In this document: positions 1-11,300 of the stretch, in pieces
How positions within the stretch are numbered: position 1 is the first letter of the stretch
How the letters are laid out: every line of letters begins with the position of its first letter
Source: Cryptomeria japonica
Taxonomy: Eukaryota > Streptophyta > Pinopsida > Cupressales > Cupressaceae
DNA length: 64,000 nucleotides
NCBI RefSeq assembly: GCF_030272615.1
Contig: NC_081408.1
Span: 312,061,118-312,125,117, forward strand
Direction: 5' to 3'
Notes under the pieces: model-generated
What the model was told of the DNA's origin: nothing
Seen by the model: only the letters and a program-made list of their open reading frames with translations
The model's database searches: none
Made by a program: the position numbers and the translations under genes

Positions 1-1056
1 GTTTGCTTGTTTGTAACCCGTCTAGTGCTTGGTTCTCCAAGCTCAGGGGTGGTTTCTAGTAAGCCTAGGCTGGGAGGTGAGCTCTCCATGGTCAAGTTGT
101 GTTTTTATTGCAGGTAGCTTTGAATGGGAAAAGAAGGAATAAAGAGCTAGGTTGTTGTTTTGTGTTGCAGAAAAGTTTTAAAGAAGAAAATGTATTCAAT
201 ATTAGCTTGTAATAATAAAAAAAAAGTGTTTTGTTGTATTTATTTTCAAAAAAAAAAGTGTACATATTGTATCCATATTACTATGGAAGGGAAAATACTT
301 GTGGGGTTTTCATACCTATTTGTAATCTCATTTACCTTGTACTTAAAATTGTAAAAGAAGTATATATTTCCTACTTGTGTTAGTATTGCAAAAAGGGAAG
401 GGGAAATGAAATTAGTTTGTATTTTAATCTTCAAAAAAAAAGGGGATATGAAATGTATTAGCATGTGATTAAATTCTCAAAAAAAAATAATATATATGAA
501 GTTGTGCATTCTTGTGTATTCTGCAAATAAATCTAGTTAATTACTGCATGATTATTTGTTATTTATGCTGCTGCAAAATAAATAAAACAGTCATGTATTT
601 TCCCAATTAGTGCAGAAAATGAAACTTATTTTAGTAGCTTATTTCATCAAAGGAAGAGAGGATAATATTTAGTTTTAGATTTATTTATTTTGTTACCAAA
701 AAGATTATATTTTCAAGTTGTAGATAGAAGGCATTGTAGATAACAGTTGCAGCATGTTAGTTTTTTAAAAAAAAGAATATATATATATATATAAGCTTAT
801 AATAGAAAGTAGATAGGTTGGAACTTGCTGTAGATGTTCATTCTTAAATAAAATGGGAATAAATAGAATGTCTTATCAACAAAAAAATATAGCATATGTA
901 TGTTAGCTTAAAAAAAAAAAATTAAATAGAAAATATTTCATCAATAACTCACTGTTTTTATCCTTTCAGTTTCTGCATGTATTTACAGACTTTATAATGC
1001 AAAAGAAAAAGGAAAGAAGGGTAAACTTATAAACTGGTTGATATAAATTATTAAAA

Positions 1057-1061
<5 letters not shown>

Positions 1062-1093
<32 letters not shown>
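1062..1093. repeat. (AT)n microsatellite
   Basis: An uninterrupted run of alternating A and T of about 32 bases. Similar runs lie at 1180-1202 and 1942-1970. Confidence 0.95.
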
Positions 1094-1096
<3 letters not shown>

Positions 1097-1179
1097 AAAG
1101 TCTGAATTTATTGTTCATTTAAATGTTTATTGAGACCTGCATATTACAAGAAAAAAAAAGAGTTTAGATATATACCTAT

Positions 1180-1202
1180 TTATATATATATATATATATA
1201 TA
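1180..1202. repeat. (TA)n microsatellite
   Basis: A pure TA dinucleotide run of about 23 bases, just upstream of the GC-rich island. Confidence 0.9.
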
Positions 1203-1751
1203 AAATACATGTTAAACGTTTAAATGAAGTTAAGAAATTTTTTATAAAAAAAAAAATACAAAAAAAATGTTTTTATGCATAGTGCGGACCGGGGGAAAGG
1301 GCCATGAATCCCTACCCCCGTCGGCCGCCTTCTTCAACCCTGCGGGCGCCGCAGTGAGCGGACGCCGCTCGCTGTGGGCCACCGCAGTGAGCAGGGCGAA
1401 GCCCGCCACTGCGACGGCTCACAGCGGCGGCAACCGCCACTGTGGTAACCCGCAGTGGGCGGCAGCCGTCACTATTAGTGAATGGCGGCCGCTCCCTGCG
1501 GGGTACCATAGTGGTCGCCGCTCGGCTCCCTCCCTTCCTCCGTTTCCCTCCTCCCTCCGCTATGCCAAACAAGAAAAAGATAAAACCCCCGGCTCGGCCC
1601 TGCGCGCGCCGCCGTGGGGATAGTAAGAAAGAGAAACTAAACGCCCCTCCCATGGCCGCCGCCCACTCCTTCACCTACACACACGCACAATAAAATAGAC
1701 ATCACTCACACACACAGCCACACAAAAAAAAACATGTATGTTAAAACACAA

Positions 1752-1782
1752 ATGCCCTAACCCTAATTTCGGGTTAGGGCAT
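1752..1782. repeat. Telomere-like inverted repeat
   Basis: Two perfect 12-bp arms, ATGCCCTAACCC and GGGTTAGGGCAT, flank a 7-nt loop. The arms contain CCCTAA/TTAGGG units, but only about two per arm, so this is a hairpin and not a telomeric array. Confidence 0.9.
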
Positions 1783-1938
1783 ACATACTTGGCTTATATT
1801 TTTAAAAAAATAAAGGGAGGAATATGTGTGGGAATGTTTAAAAGGGGTTAAAAGTTAAAATAAAATAAAACTTTCCCCCTTCCTCTTAGAATATACTTAT
1901 AAACATATATTTATCTTCGTAGGTAAAATATATATAAA

Positions 1939-1941
<3 letters not shown>

Positions 1942-1970
<29 letters not shown>
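1942..1970. repeat. (TA)n microsatellite
   Basis: A TA dinucleotide run of about 29 bases in AT-rich sequence. Confidence 0.9.
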
Positions 1971-1972
<2 letters not shown>

Positions 1973-2525
1973 CAATTTAACTTCTATAATTGTGGAAATC
2001 AAATTAGTTAGTGGTAAAAATTAATTAATGCTCTTTTAATTATTTAATGAATGTTGGAGCATTCAAAAAAGAAAATTTCAAAATTCTTGAGTAGAATAGA
2101 CCCTTGAAAAAAAAAAAAAAAAAGACACAGTGATATTAGTAGGGTCAAGTGGCCCATTTAAATTTTAAATTGTAAGGTATTTTAATTTATGGGGATTTTA
2201 TTTAATAGGGTTGTTAAATTTAATAACTAGGACAATTTATTAGACCCTAGACAATTAAAGAACTATAAGAGATTATTGGACAAATAATTTTAGAGATTAT
2301 ATATTAAGTTTGTGATTAATTGCCAAGGGAGTCTAATTCCTTTATTAATAAAAGACTAGCGATAACTCTTCTAGAGAAATATTAGCTCGCTTATAACTTA
2401 TTTAATTTTATCACCAAATTAAATTAATCATTTGATTCACACAAAATATAGTTAAGACCAAACTAGTTTTGCATTATTTTAATTAAGTTACGTATTTTTA
2501 AAAAAAAAAAAATTTATTCCGTTTG

Positions 2526-2543
2526 TGCCCAAAAGTTTGGGCA
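2526..2543. repeat. Short perfect palindrome
   Basis: TGCCCAAA and TTTGGGCA, 8-bp arms, are separated by two bases. It lies at the presumed outer edge of the minus-strand LTR candidate and is followed by TGACA. Confidence 0.85.
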
Positions 2544-2547
2544 TGAC

Positions 2548-4926
2548 AATTTGCAAGTTTTGATTAGGTGGTGCTACTAATTTATTGTTCTTATCAATCG
2601 TGCAACATCCACCTATATGATACTAAAGTCAACGAGGTCTTGAATTTCATTTCTAAGACACATACATCTCTCACTATCGTGTTAAATGGAGATTTTGAGG
2701 CATTTGTAGACACTAGAAATTGTCTAACACCTGCGAGCAACATTTTTACTAATTATTATTCTAAGATTAATTAAATAATTTTATTATTTAAATAAGATAA
2801 CTTTATTCCTCTAAATAAGATAACATTATTCCTCTAATTAAAATTCAAAAATCAAATTTTCCTCTTTCATCATAATTCAAATAACTATTTAGTTATTTCA
2901 TTATTTTAATTTCTTCTAACATTATTTAAATGTTTTTCATTACTTGATTAATTCTTTCTTACACAATAATTAAATAATATTTATTATTTAATTATTTTAA
3001 TTTATTTTCATCATGCATGTTAATTAAATAATTTTAATTATTTAACTTATTCTATTTCTTTGACTTCTATATAAAATAATTATTTTAATTTTTTAAATAG
3101 CTGACTATTTCTCCTATAACTAAATGAATTATTTTATTTGTTTAATTATTCACTTTTCTAAATATATCTCCACCATTAATAAATAAAAACTATTTCATTT
3201 GTCTTACCCTTTCATTCATTCAATTAAATAATTTTTTAAGTATTTAATGCTAATTATATCTCCACTTCCACCTCTCAACAAACACTCACTTCGAATGCAA
3301 CTAATTAATCAATGTAGTTTTTACCATAATGCAATTAGTTATCTCATAATAATATCCTAGTCTATTCTTTCTCATTGTATCTCATCCATTGATCATCAAT
3401 TTTTTTCATTAGATCACTAACATTGATTGATATCAGAAATCTATAAAAGAAACCTTCAATCATCAATCATTCACAACCAAAATTTTTGACCTTGTGTGAT
3501 CACGTTGCAAAATAGTGTTATAATACAATTCTCAAAACAACGTTACAATAATTCATGAATGCTTGAGAAGATCAATGGAGGTAAACATATTCTGGCTTGA
3601 AGGTATAAATGTTTTTGATTGAGGAAAAACAGATTTTAAGCGACCCGAAACCCACTTACAGGTTTGAAGGTATAAATGTTTCTTCATTCATTCAATTTTG
3701 TTTTTATTCATACATACTATGTGGTTAAAGATTTGAATATAGTATGTTTTCTAGGGTTTAGTGGTAGGCCTATTGTTGATTCACACTGATTTATTTCTCG
3801 ATCTCCATGTTTTCACATGCTTGGTAGGACCCACGTCCATGTTACTAACATGTTTAATAGAAGAAAAAAAATTGAGTTTTTGAGTTACAAGAATCTTACA
3901 ATGAATGAATGAATGATTTTACTGACGTCCACAAGACTGAACAGTCTATGGGACCAAGAAAAAAACACACTAAACCCCTTGAATATATTTTTCCATGCCT
4001 TGATCTCCTGCTATGAATCTTGACTAGAAAGCTAGCCGTTTGGTTGATCTTGTCCTTGTCAAATAACCGATGCATGTTGTTGGCCTTCAGAATGATCTCC
4101 TCCTAATCCCGAATATCATCATACTCTATGCATTCAGTAAGAAACTGTCATTCAGTCTCCACGATGCCATTCAGTCTCCACGACTCCCATCCCACAAAAC
4201 AAACAAGTTCTCTCTTTCCATAACTCCTTGGATCTTTGCCACCTACTTGTTTCACACCCGAAATGATGCGAACCAGTCCTCAGTTGTGCCACTAACATCC
4301 TAGATTTCCTTTTAATAACTGCCCCTAAACATGCTTTCTCTCAATGTATTTGAAGGTTTCTCTAATGCATCTGAATGTTTTTGTGACGCATTTGTAGGTT
4401 AGAGTGACACATTTGTTCCTGATTCTTCGTACGTGCTAGGGATTTTGCTACACATCTATGTTGTTTAGATTTAAATACACTTGATTTTTTTAATAAGAAT
4501 TGCTTAATTTTTCAATGCATCTAGTCTAGAGTTCTAATTATCTAACCTCTAACACTGATTTTTGGCTTTTTGGGCGTAGTTGTGATCTTTCTTTCTTTCT
4601 TTTTTTTTATTTTTTTGTCTACAGGAATTATATACCACAACTGTCTATTTCTTTGACACAGACACAACATTTAGCGACTCATTTGTGCATTGCAATGATG
4701 CAGTCACAGACTTTTGCTACGCATCCGTTCAATTTTGCATTTCAGTCACAATATTTTGTGACACATTTGTCTACAAAGTGTCACATCTGTTTTGGTAAAA
4801 GAAAAGGTATAAATTTTGGGGGATTTAATCATCTCAGTTGTTTCAATTCATGTAGATAGAGGTTTTCATGTTACTAATCAGATTTGTTCAACTTCTTGGT
4901 GAACGTTGCTATCAAACATCAATCTC
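2548..4926. other. Anonymous AT-rich DNA
   Basis: AT-rich with many TTAATTAA-like stretches. A short motif around GAAGGTATAAATG occurs near 3600 and again near 3664, and ACACATTTG-like words recur at 4370-4780. The short open frames have no recognisable domain. I see no supportable gene. Confidence 0.5.
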
Positions 4927-4931
4927 AAATA

Positions 4932-5295
4932 TGTAAAATTTTGCAGTTGTGGTTGCATACCATAGGATAGATCTAGCTAGGAAAATAAAAACAAAATTTG
5001 CAGATCTAATGTATATAAGAAAATGAAATTGTATTAATTCATTGATGTCTATACAACTCCAAAATATGCAGATTTATACAAAGATAATTACCATAGACCA
5101 CTGCAAGTAATTTCCTGGAAATTATGGAGGAAACAAGGGTAGAGAAACCGCATTAACAATATTGGCATTGAAAGAGGCAGATCGTGCACTGTCTGTTGTC
5201 CATAAATTACAGCAGGAATAGAATGAGAATAGTTTGAAAGTTGGGCTAGCACAGCTACTAACACAGCCTTAGTTGGAGTTAACATTACTCCAACA
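4932..5295 (-). repeat. 3' LTR of left small element (LTR-A)
   Basis: About 364 bp, with plus-strand ends TGTAAAATTTTGCAG and ACTCCAACA. It is clearly similar along its length to 6324-6696. On its inner side the minus strand has a purine tract (AAGGGGGGG, 5296-5304), which identifies it as the 3' LTR of a minus-strand element. Confidence 0.85.
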
Positions 5296-5304
5296 CCCCC
5301 CCTT
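5296..5304 (-). other. Polypurine tract of left small element
   Basis: The minus strand reads AAGGGGGGG directly before the 3' LTR start TGTTGGAG, the usual plus-strand priming site. A second similar tract lies at about 5373-5381. Confidence 0.7.
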
Positions 5305-5410
5305 AATTCCAACTAAGGAGAAATAAACCTAATGAAAGGAAAGAGGAAAGAGGGAAAACCCAGTCGAAACAACACCCCCCCTCAAAAGAAACACTAACTC
5401 TACATGATAC

Positions 5411-6172
5411 CTAATATGCTACAATGTCTTGCAACCAAAGATCTCGTAGAAAGTGCCTATTTGTGCCTCCACAAAAAAGAGAAAGAATGTCAATACAGAA
5501 TGTAGCATAGTGAATGATGTTGTAGGTTCCCCTACAACAAATGATGCCTCTACCTTTTGGAAGATAGAAACCTCGAGTTGTCAAACTGTTGAATTCCCAC
5601 TCAAGTGAAATGTATGAAGGAATCAAAATGAATGGTTCTGAAAAATGCTCATGTTTCTCCAATCTGATGTTGAACTGCGACTCTGCCATACAAGATTCCA
5701 GAATAGTGACCACTAAAGTGTGAGATTCGTTCAGATGTAAATCAAGGTGTGTCAAGATAGTAGCATGGAGTGGTTGAGAGAAAACAAGAGAATCCAAACC
5801 AAAAGAAGATGCAACTTGATGTGAGCCGACATCATAGAGAAGACATGTGTCCTTAAAATTGTCATCATGATCAGAGAGAGATTCAACAAACAAATGATAA
5901 ATTTCTGATAGGATGATATCTCTCTCATCAAGAGGACAAGAATGAACCTGCTGAAAAGAATCTGAAGTGGCATTCGAAGAAGCCAAGATCTCTATCAAAC
6001 TCGTAGGTGAAGGTGAAGGTGCATTAACTATTTTTGTAGGTGGAGAAGGAGCAGCTTGTGATTCTGATGTATTCCCAAAAAAGAGTATAAAGGCATTATG
6101 TGAGAAATGAGGACACCATTCATACCCATGTTGATTGCTCCCACAATACCTGCATATGCAACCCTTATACAT
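5411..6172 (-). CDS. Zinc-knuckle (Gag-NC-like) protein
   Basis: A 253-residue open frame inside the left small element. Near the N-terminus CRYCGSNQHGYEWC is a perfect CX2CX4HX4C zinc knuckle (about residues 8-21), the nucleic-acid-binding motif of Gag nucleocapsids. A Ser/Pro-rich stretch follows, then about 180 residues I do not recognise, with a Cys-containing C-terminal part. I see no protease, integrase or RT motif. The frame is uninterrupted although the element is short. The layout resembles TR-GAG elements, which are short LTR elements encoding only Gag-like sequence, though here the knuckle is N-terminal. It may have lost an upstream capsid part. The first ATG of the open frame was used as the start. 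Confidence 0.55.
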   Translation of the reverse strand: MYKGCICRYCGSNQHGYEWCPHFSHNAFILFFGNTSESQAAPSPPTKIVNAPSPSPTSLIEILASSNATSDSFQQVHSCPLDERDIILSEIYHLFVESLSDHDDNFKDTCLLYDVGSHQVASSFGLDSLVFSQPLHATILTHLDLHLNESHTLVVTILESCMAESQFNIRLEKHEHFSEPFILIPSYISLEWEFNSLTTRGFYLPKGRGIICCRGTYNIIHYATFCIDILSLFCGGTNRHFLRDLWLQDIVAY

Positions 6173-6312
6173 ATGTATGATTCACTCTTTAAATTATCTC
6201 CAAAAAAGTACAAAAAATAGAAGCTTCAATACAATGAATATTTCACTCTAAAACAACTCAATCTTCAGTACCTGCAAATAAAAGTGTTTTGATTATTCTT
6301 CTTAGCAACCTA

Positions 6313-6323
6313 CTCTGATACCA
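6313..6323 (-). other. tRNA-Met primer binding site
   Basis: The minus strand reads TGGTATCAGAG directly after the 5' LTR end AATTTTACA. It matches the 3' end of plant initiator tRNA-Met, the primer of Copia elements. Confidence 0.85.
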
Positions 6324-6696
6324 TGTAAAATTTTGCAGCTGTGGCTGCATAGCGCAGGATAGATCTAGCTAGGAAAATAAAAACAAAACTTGCAGATCTA
6401 ATGCACATAAGAAAAAGAAAGAGCAGCTAAGAAAATGAAATTGTATTAATTCATTGATGTATTTATAGCTGCAAAATATGTAGATTTATACTAGATAACC
6501 ACTGCAAGTAATTTCCTAGAAATTACAGAGGAAACAAGGGTAGAGCAACCATATTAACAATATTGGCGGTGAAAGAGGCAGATCATGCACCATTTGTTGT
6601 CCATAAATCATGGCAGGAATAGAATGAGAACAGTTTGAAAGTTGGGCTAGCACAGCTGCTAATACAGGCTTAGTTGGAGTTAACATTACTCCAACA
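6324..6696 (-). repeat. 5' LTR of left small element (LTR-A)
   Basis: About 373 bp, homologous to 4932-5295, with the primer binding site on its inner (left) side. Its outer end abuts the next LTR exactly. Confidence 0.85.
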
Positions 6697-7053
6697 TGTT
6701 AGCGCAACTTAACATGCAGTCTTCCCCGTGATTTACGGTGATTGTGATTTGTATTGTTGCTTATGTTTAAGCTAACCAAGGAGTTCTTGGTTTTAACTCC
6801 CTCTTCATCTTCTAGTTCTGCTTCATGCAAACAATTGTTGATCTCAAGAAATTTCATGCATCTCATGCATAATTTCTACTCCTATGATCTATATATCATT
6901 TGTAATTCATATAGATTTGTAGTAATGTAAATGAATATGATTGAATTGCATAAATTTAGTTTTGATTTTCTTCTCTATTTTTCTTGCAAGTTTTGCTTCT
7001 TTCTTTTTTGCTAGATCTATTTTATTTTGCAGTGATAGCTGCAAAATTCTACA
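6697..7053 (+). repeat. 5' LTR of right small element (LTR-B)
   Basis: About 357 bp, starting TGTTAGCGCAACTTAAC and ending GCAAAATTCTACA, followed at once by a primer binding site. The same sequence recurs from 7782 and, inverted, at 8002-8356. The overlapping frames on both strands are not genes. Confidence 0.85.
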
Positions 7054-7781
7054 TGGTATCAAAGCTAGATTGCTAGAAAGAGGAAGCATCAGGCAACTTT
7101 CTGTGAAGATTGTCATCATCATTGAGGAAGATGTAAATTTATTTTTCTAGATACATGCACTCTTCCTGAACAAAATAGAACATTAACATTTCTATTAACC
7201 AATAAGCTATGCACTCTTCTTCTATTGGTATCCAAAAGTGTTCTTTGTTCTAAATTCCTGTCTACATGAGATTCCAATGTTGCAACTTTGTTTGCTCCTA
7301 GAGATTCTTTCTACCAGGTTTCCTGACTATATGAGATTCTAGAGTCACATCCCTGAGTGTTTCTAGATTTTCTTTCTAGTGGGACATTATTGAGAAATGG
7401 ATATACGATGGCATCATTCCAACCGAAGGTCATATTTCTAGTTCTTCAATTTGGAGCATATTTTTGCAGATTCATATCTTTCTCTCTTTAGATGATCAAT
7501 TTTTATATTCAAAGACTATGTACATATCTGTTCATCCATTTGAGCAATGTAGAATATGTACAACTGCAATTTCAAAGTATCTCAGAGGTACTCATGCAAT
7601 GGTTTCTATGATTCTGTACAATCCTGTTGCAGTGTGGATTCATTTGCAGTTTGTAGCTTTCTTCTTTAGTTTGAATAAATAGTTAGGAGTTTCTCTCAAT
7701 TCTTCTTTCTTCTTTGTAATTGGGTTCTTAATCAGGCTTTGTTCCCAAGACCCATATCTCTCCTTAGTTAGGCTTAAGGGG
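7054..7781 (+). mobile_element. Non-coding body of right small element
   Basis: It starts with a primer binding site, TGGTATCAAAGC (one mismatch to the tRNA-Met consensus), and ends in a purine tract, AAGGGGG. The 728 bp between have no long frame or domain. This is the form of a TRIM (terminal-repeat retrotransposon in miniature), which must be moved by proteins from another element. Confidence 0.65.
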
Positions 7782-8001
7782 GTTAGCACAACTTAACATG
7801 CAATCTTCCTCATGATTTACGATGATTGTGATTTGCATTGTTTCTTATGTTTAAGCTAATCAAGGAGTTCTTGTTTTTAACTCCCTCTTCATCTTCCAGT
7901 TTTTTGTCATGCAAACAATTGTTGATCTCTATAAATTTCATGCATCTTATGCATAATTTCTGCTCCTGTGATCTATATATCATTTGTAATTCATATAGAT
8001 T
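7782..8001 (+). repeat. 3' LTR of right small element, truncated
   Basis: It matches the first 220 bp or so of 6697-7053, then stops where an inverted copy of the same LTR begins. The first bases read GGTTAG in place of TGTTAG. Confidence 0.75.
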
Positions 8002-8356
8002 TGTAGTATTGCAGCTGTCCCTACAAAATAAAATAGATCTAGCAAAAAAGAAAGAAGCAAAACTTGCAAGCAAAATAGAGAATAAAATCAAAACTAAATG
8101 AATGCAATTCAATCATATTCATTTAAATTACTATAAATCTGTATGAATTACAAATGATATATAGATCACAAGAGCAGAAATTATGCATGAGATGCATGAA
8201 ATTTCTAGAGATCAACAATTATTTGCATGAAACAGAACTGGAAGATGAAGAGGGAGTTAAAAACAAGAACTCCTTGGTTAGCTTAAACATAAGCAAAAAT
8301 GCAAATCACAATCACCACAAATCACGGGGAAGACTGCATGTTAAGTTGTGCTAACA
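8002..8356 (-). repeat. Inverted full copy of LTR-B
   Basis: The reverse complement of LTR-B, about 355 bp and full length (TGTAGTATTGCAG to GTTGTGCTAACA). With 7782-8001 it forms an imperfect palindrome with arms of about 220 bp and a centre of about 130 bp. The frames at 7838-8101 and 8154-8354 are LTR sequence and not genes. Confidence 0.8.
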
Positions 8357-8361
8357 AAATA

Positions 8362-11300
8362 TTTGGTTAATCTATTGTTAGGTCCTCCCATTATGCAACT
8401 AGCTAATATAGTTGCTTCCTTTGAGAATCATTGTCTAAATTATTTATGGGAGTTTGAAGCTAAAAACCTTTTAATCTTGGCTTCACCAAATGTGTGATAT
8501 ACAATTCTTTAATCTAGCCTTTTAATATATTTTTTTCCTTCCTCATTCTCCATTGCTTGATCTTAAATATTAGCTTTAAGAGAAATGCATAAGATTTATA
8601 TTAACATACCTTGTTGGTGCACCCAAGTTTGTTTGTGCAACCTAAAAAACTAACACATTAACCTCCTAGATGCCATTCCCCTTTAAAAAAATGATTGTTT
8701 TTGTAATTGCATAAGCTTGAGGAACCTTTTACAACCATGTTTTCTTTATCGCTTCATTTACAATGGCCCATGAAAGAGTGAGGAAAGAGCACTATCACTC
8801 AAAGGTGTTGGAATGATTTTTCTTTCCTTGGCTACTATAATGTCCACTCATTTTAGATTCCCCTCAATTGTGGCTTTCTTCATGGGAACATTAGTGAAAG
8901 GGGAAGTAATTGATTGAACAAGAGAAGAATGACTTCGAGGAGGAAACGGGAGGATTGTGAAGAAGAGGAATAAAATGTTTTAGAGGTTGAGGTAATTAAG
9001 AAGGTTGAGGGTTGTTGGGAAGAATTATATTTTATTTAAAGAAAAGTATTAGATGATGAAGGAGATGGAAGGGAGGTGGGTGGCATGTTAAGAGTGCACT
9101 TTCATATTAGAGGATATTTTACTTTCTTTTATCTGAACAATTTTATTTTCTTCTTTTTGGGAAAGGTTACACATTTTTTTCAATTTTTTTTCTTCTTTTC
9201 ATCTCTACCTCCATTTCCTTAGTGGGCTCTAAATTTGGTGTTGTTTGCACTTGAGGAAGCCATGATCTTTTATGCTCAATCTTGTTGTGATCTCACAAAT
9301 TTTTAAACCTCTATTATTATTATTTTTTGGAGATAATCAAGACTCCAATCCATTGTCTTAGTTATGTCCTCAATTGATGTAAACATTTTTAAAGATGAAT
9401 TAACAAACAATAATGATGGTTTTGCTTCTATACATCCATATATTTTAGAGATTGTGAATTCATCTCAACTTGTCAAATCTTGTGGTACCTACTTTAGTTG
9501 TTTGAGTGGCATGCACTTATGATCATGACTCCTATTCAACCCAACAATAAGAATAATAACTCTAGTTGAAGTCTCAACCTGAAGTTTGGACATTCACTTG
9601 GTAAAGTCATTATTTCCATAGCTAGTGTTCATTTGATTGTCAACCCAGGGATGTAATACTTGAAATGGGTTTGCACTATATATGCACTAAGATTCTGCAA
9701 CAGCTAGCAATATTAGCTAAGTTCAATGCTGATAAACAGAAATTACTCTGTTTTGGTTTGGCTGCAGGAATAGTCAATGGATCTATTTCTAGTGGTTGCA
9801 GGAATAGTCAATGCAAGAACATCTACTACAGCTAGAGAAAGAAAACTAATCTTAACAAATGCACAGGAACACTCACCAAGTGGGCCCCCTTGGGTGAGTG
9901 ATTCTAGGCTTCCCAAAAAACAACTCTAAATGCTCAGAATAACATATTTTTATTCATCATTCTTTGGAAGTCATTACATGATTCAATATGAAAAGAAACT
10001 CAAAAACACTTGTGAAAATCCTCTGCTCTGCTTTCTCTCTTCTCTTTTCTATCTAACCTAAGAGAAGAGATAAAGAGCTTATTTTAGAACAAATCATCTA
10101 CTTTAGACAGCACAAATCGCGCCAAAGAGAAGAGGCGGATAATTGATCGAGAAAGGAGATAGCTAGAGTTATGCTACAAAAAATGCGGATCTTAAACCAA
10201 ACCACAGTCATAACATATTGTGGTGGTATTTACCACATCAATGTCCACTTGAGTTAGACATCGATAGTATCACGTGGTTGCTTCTCCTATGTCATTCCTT
10301 ACGCTTTTCAGCATTTCTGTTGTTCGATCCTTTAGTCATCTTCTTGAGTATCTCTTCCTATAACTAGCGTGATAGGTGAGCTTCCACCACAACATCATTT
10401 ATTCCCTGCACTTCAAAAGAAATAACATACAAGAACATACATACATATTTCATTTAATCAGGACATCTATTAATTCAAATGTGATATTGCCCTAAATAAT
10501 CCGCATGGCAACAGGAATAAATGACATGGATGCAGGAATAAACTGGCAAAGACAAAACATGTTTTAATAGGTTCAGCCTAACATCTGAAATACATATAGT
10601 AAACTTTTGATACATCATTACTACTATGTAAATCAAAATATGACAAAAGTTCAAGAGTTCTAAGGATAAAAATATGACAATGTCTCAACTCATCAACCCC
10701 TAGCCTTAAATTCATCCAAATAGTTGGCTTGATAATATTCAATAGTTGCACATGTGTTTACCTACTACCCAAACTCTCAAACATTTTTTGTTTTGGGTCA
10801 TGCATTGTCTTCTTGTAGAAATAAATATAAGTCAAAATTAGGCAATACTCCATGTATATTTTGACCTTATTTATTATGGGACATGTAGAATATTATTTGA
10901 ATTATTAAATGGACACCTACCTTGTGTTTACATATCAAAAGAGCATGGAACACTACCAATTGTCTACAATATTTTATCTAAATGACATAAACACCATGGT
11001 CAAGAATCTAAATTGCAGACCATGATGTATGTGAAAAATAAATTGTACAAACCAGTCTAATATGGTTTCCATAGCATATTCTAATAACCTCATGTTGCAA
11101 TTGATCATCTAGAGTCCTTAAAAACATTTAAAAAAAGGTACCATTAACTCCTACAATTTTTTAACAACTCCTTGTTCCAATTTCAAGTGATGTGTGTATT
11201 TTCCTAGCATGTCCTACGTTATTTAAAACCACAAACCATTTGGTTCTAAGCATATTGTCAACTAAGAAAGAGACCACCTAAGACTTTCCAATTTCTAGGA

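Larger units (their letters stand above)
1..1261. other. AT-rich non-coding DNA
   Basis: Low-complexity AT-rich sequence with many A runs, TA microsatellites and short chance frames. I see no domain, splice structure or terminal repeat, and no supportable gene. Confidence 0.6.
1262..2547 (-). repeat. Possible Ty3-type LTR, minus strand
   Basis: Read on the minus strand from 2547 the sequence starts TGTCATGCCCAAAC, a start common in plant Ty3 LTRs. It then has an AT-rich stretch, a TATA-like TATAAGCC near 1795, a telomere-like hairpin and a very GC-rich part at about 1281-1690. That order would fit U3, TATA box, then R-U5. The left end is not defined, I found no partner LTR or target-site duplication, and no element body is attached. 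The overlapping frames in the GC-rich part on both strands look like composition effects and not genes. Confidence 0.3.
4932..8356. mobile_element. Compound of two small LTR elements
   Basis: Two different LTR families are joined head to head at 6696/6697 with no intervening base. The left half is a minus-strand element (LTRs 4932-5295 and 6324-6696). The right half is a plus-strand element (LTR 6697-7053, damaged LTR 7782-8001) followed by a full inverted copy of the same LTR (8002-8356). AAATA flanks the whole block at 4927-4931 and 8357-8361, as a 5-bp target-site duplication would. The 5-mer is AT-rich, so a chance match is possible. Neither half carries reverse transcriptase or integrase. 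Confidence 0.6.

Noticed and set aside
1267-1693. Overlapping Arg/Pro/Ala-rich open frames on both strands
   Set aside because: High GC removes stop codons in all frames; there is no domain, codon pattern or conserved start.
6907-8354. Several 60-100-residue frames on both strands
   Set aside because: They all lie in repeated LTR-B sequence and its inverted copy; the same peptides arise from each copy.
9652-10394. Possible LTR with TG...ACA ends
   Set aside because: The flanking 5-mers (AGGGA and TCATT) do not match and no partner or primer site was found.
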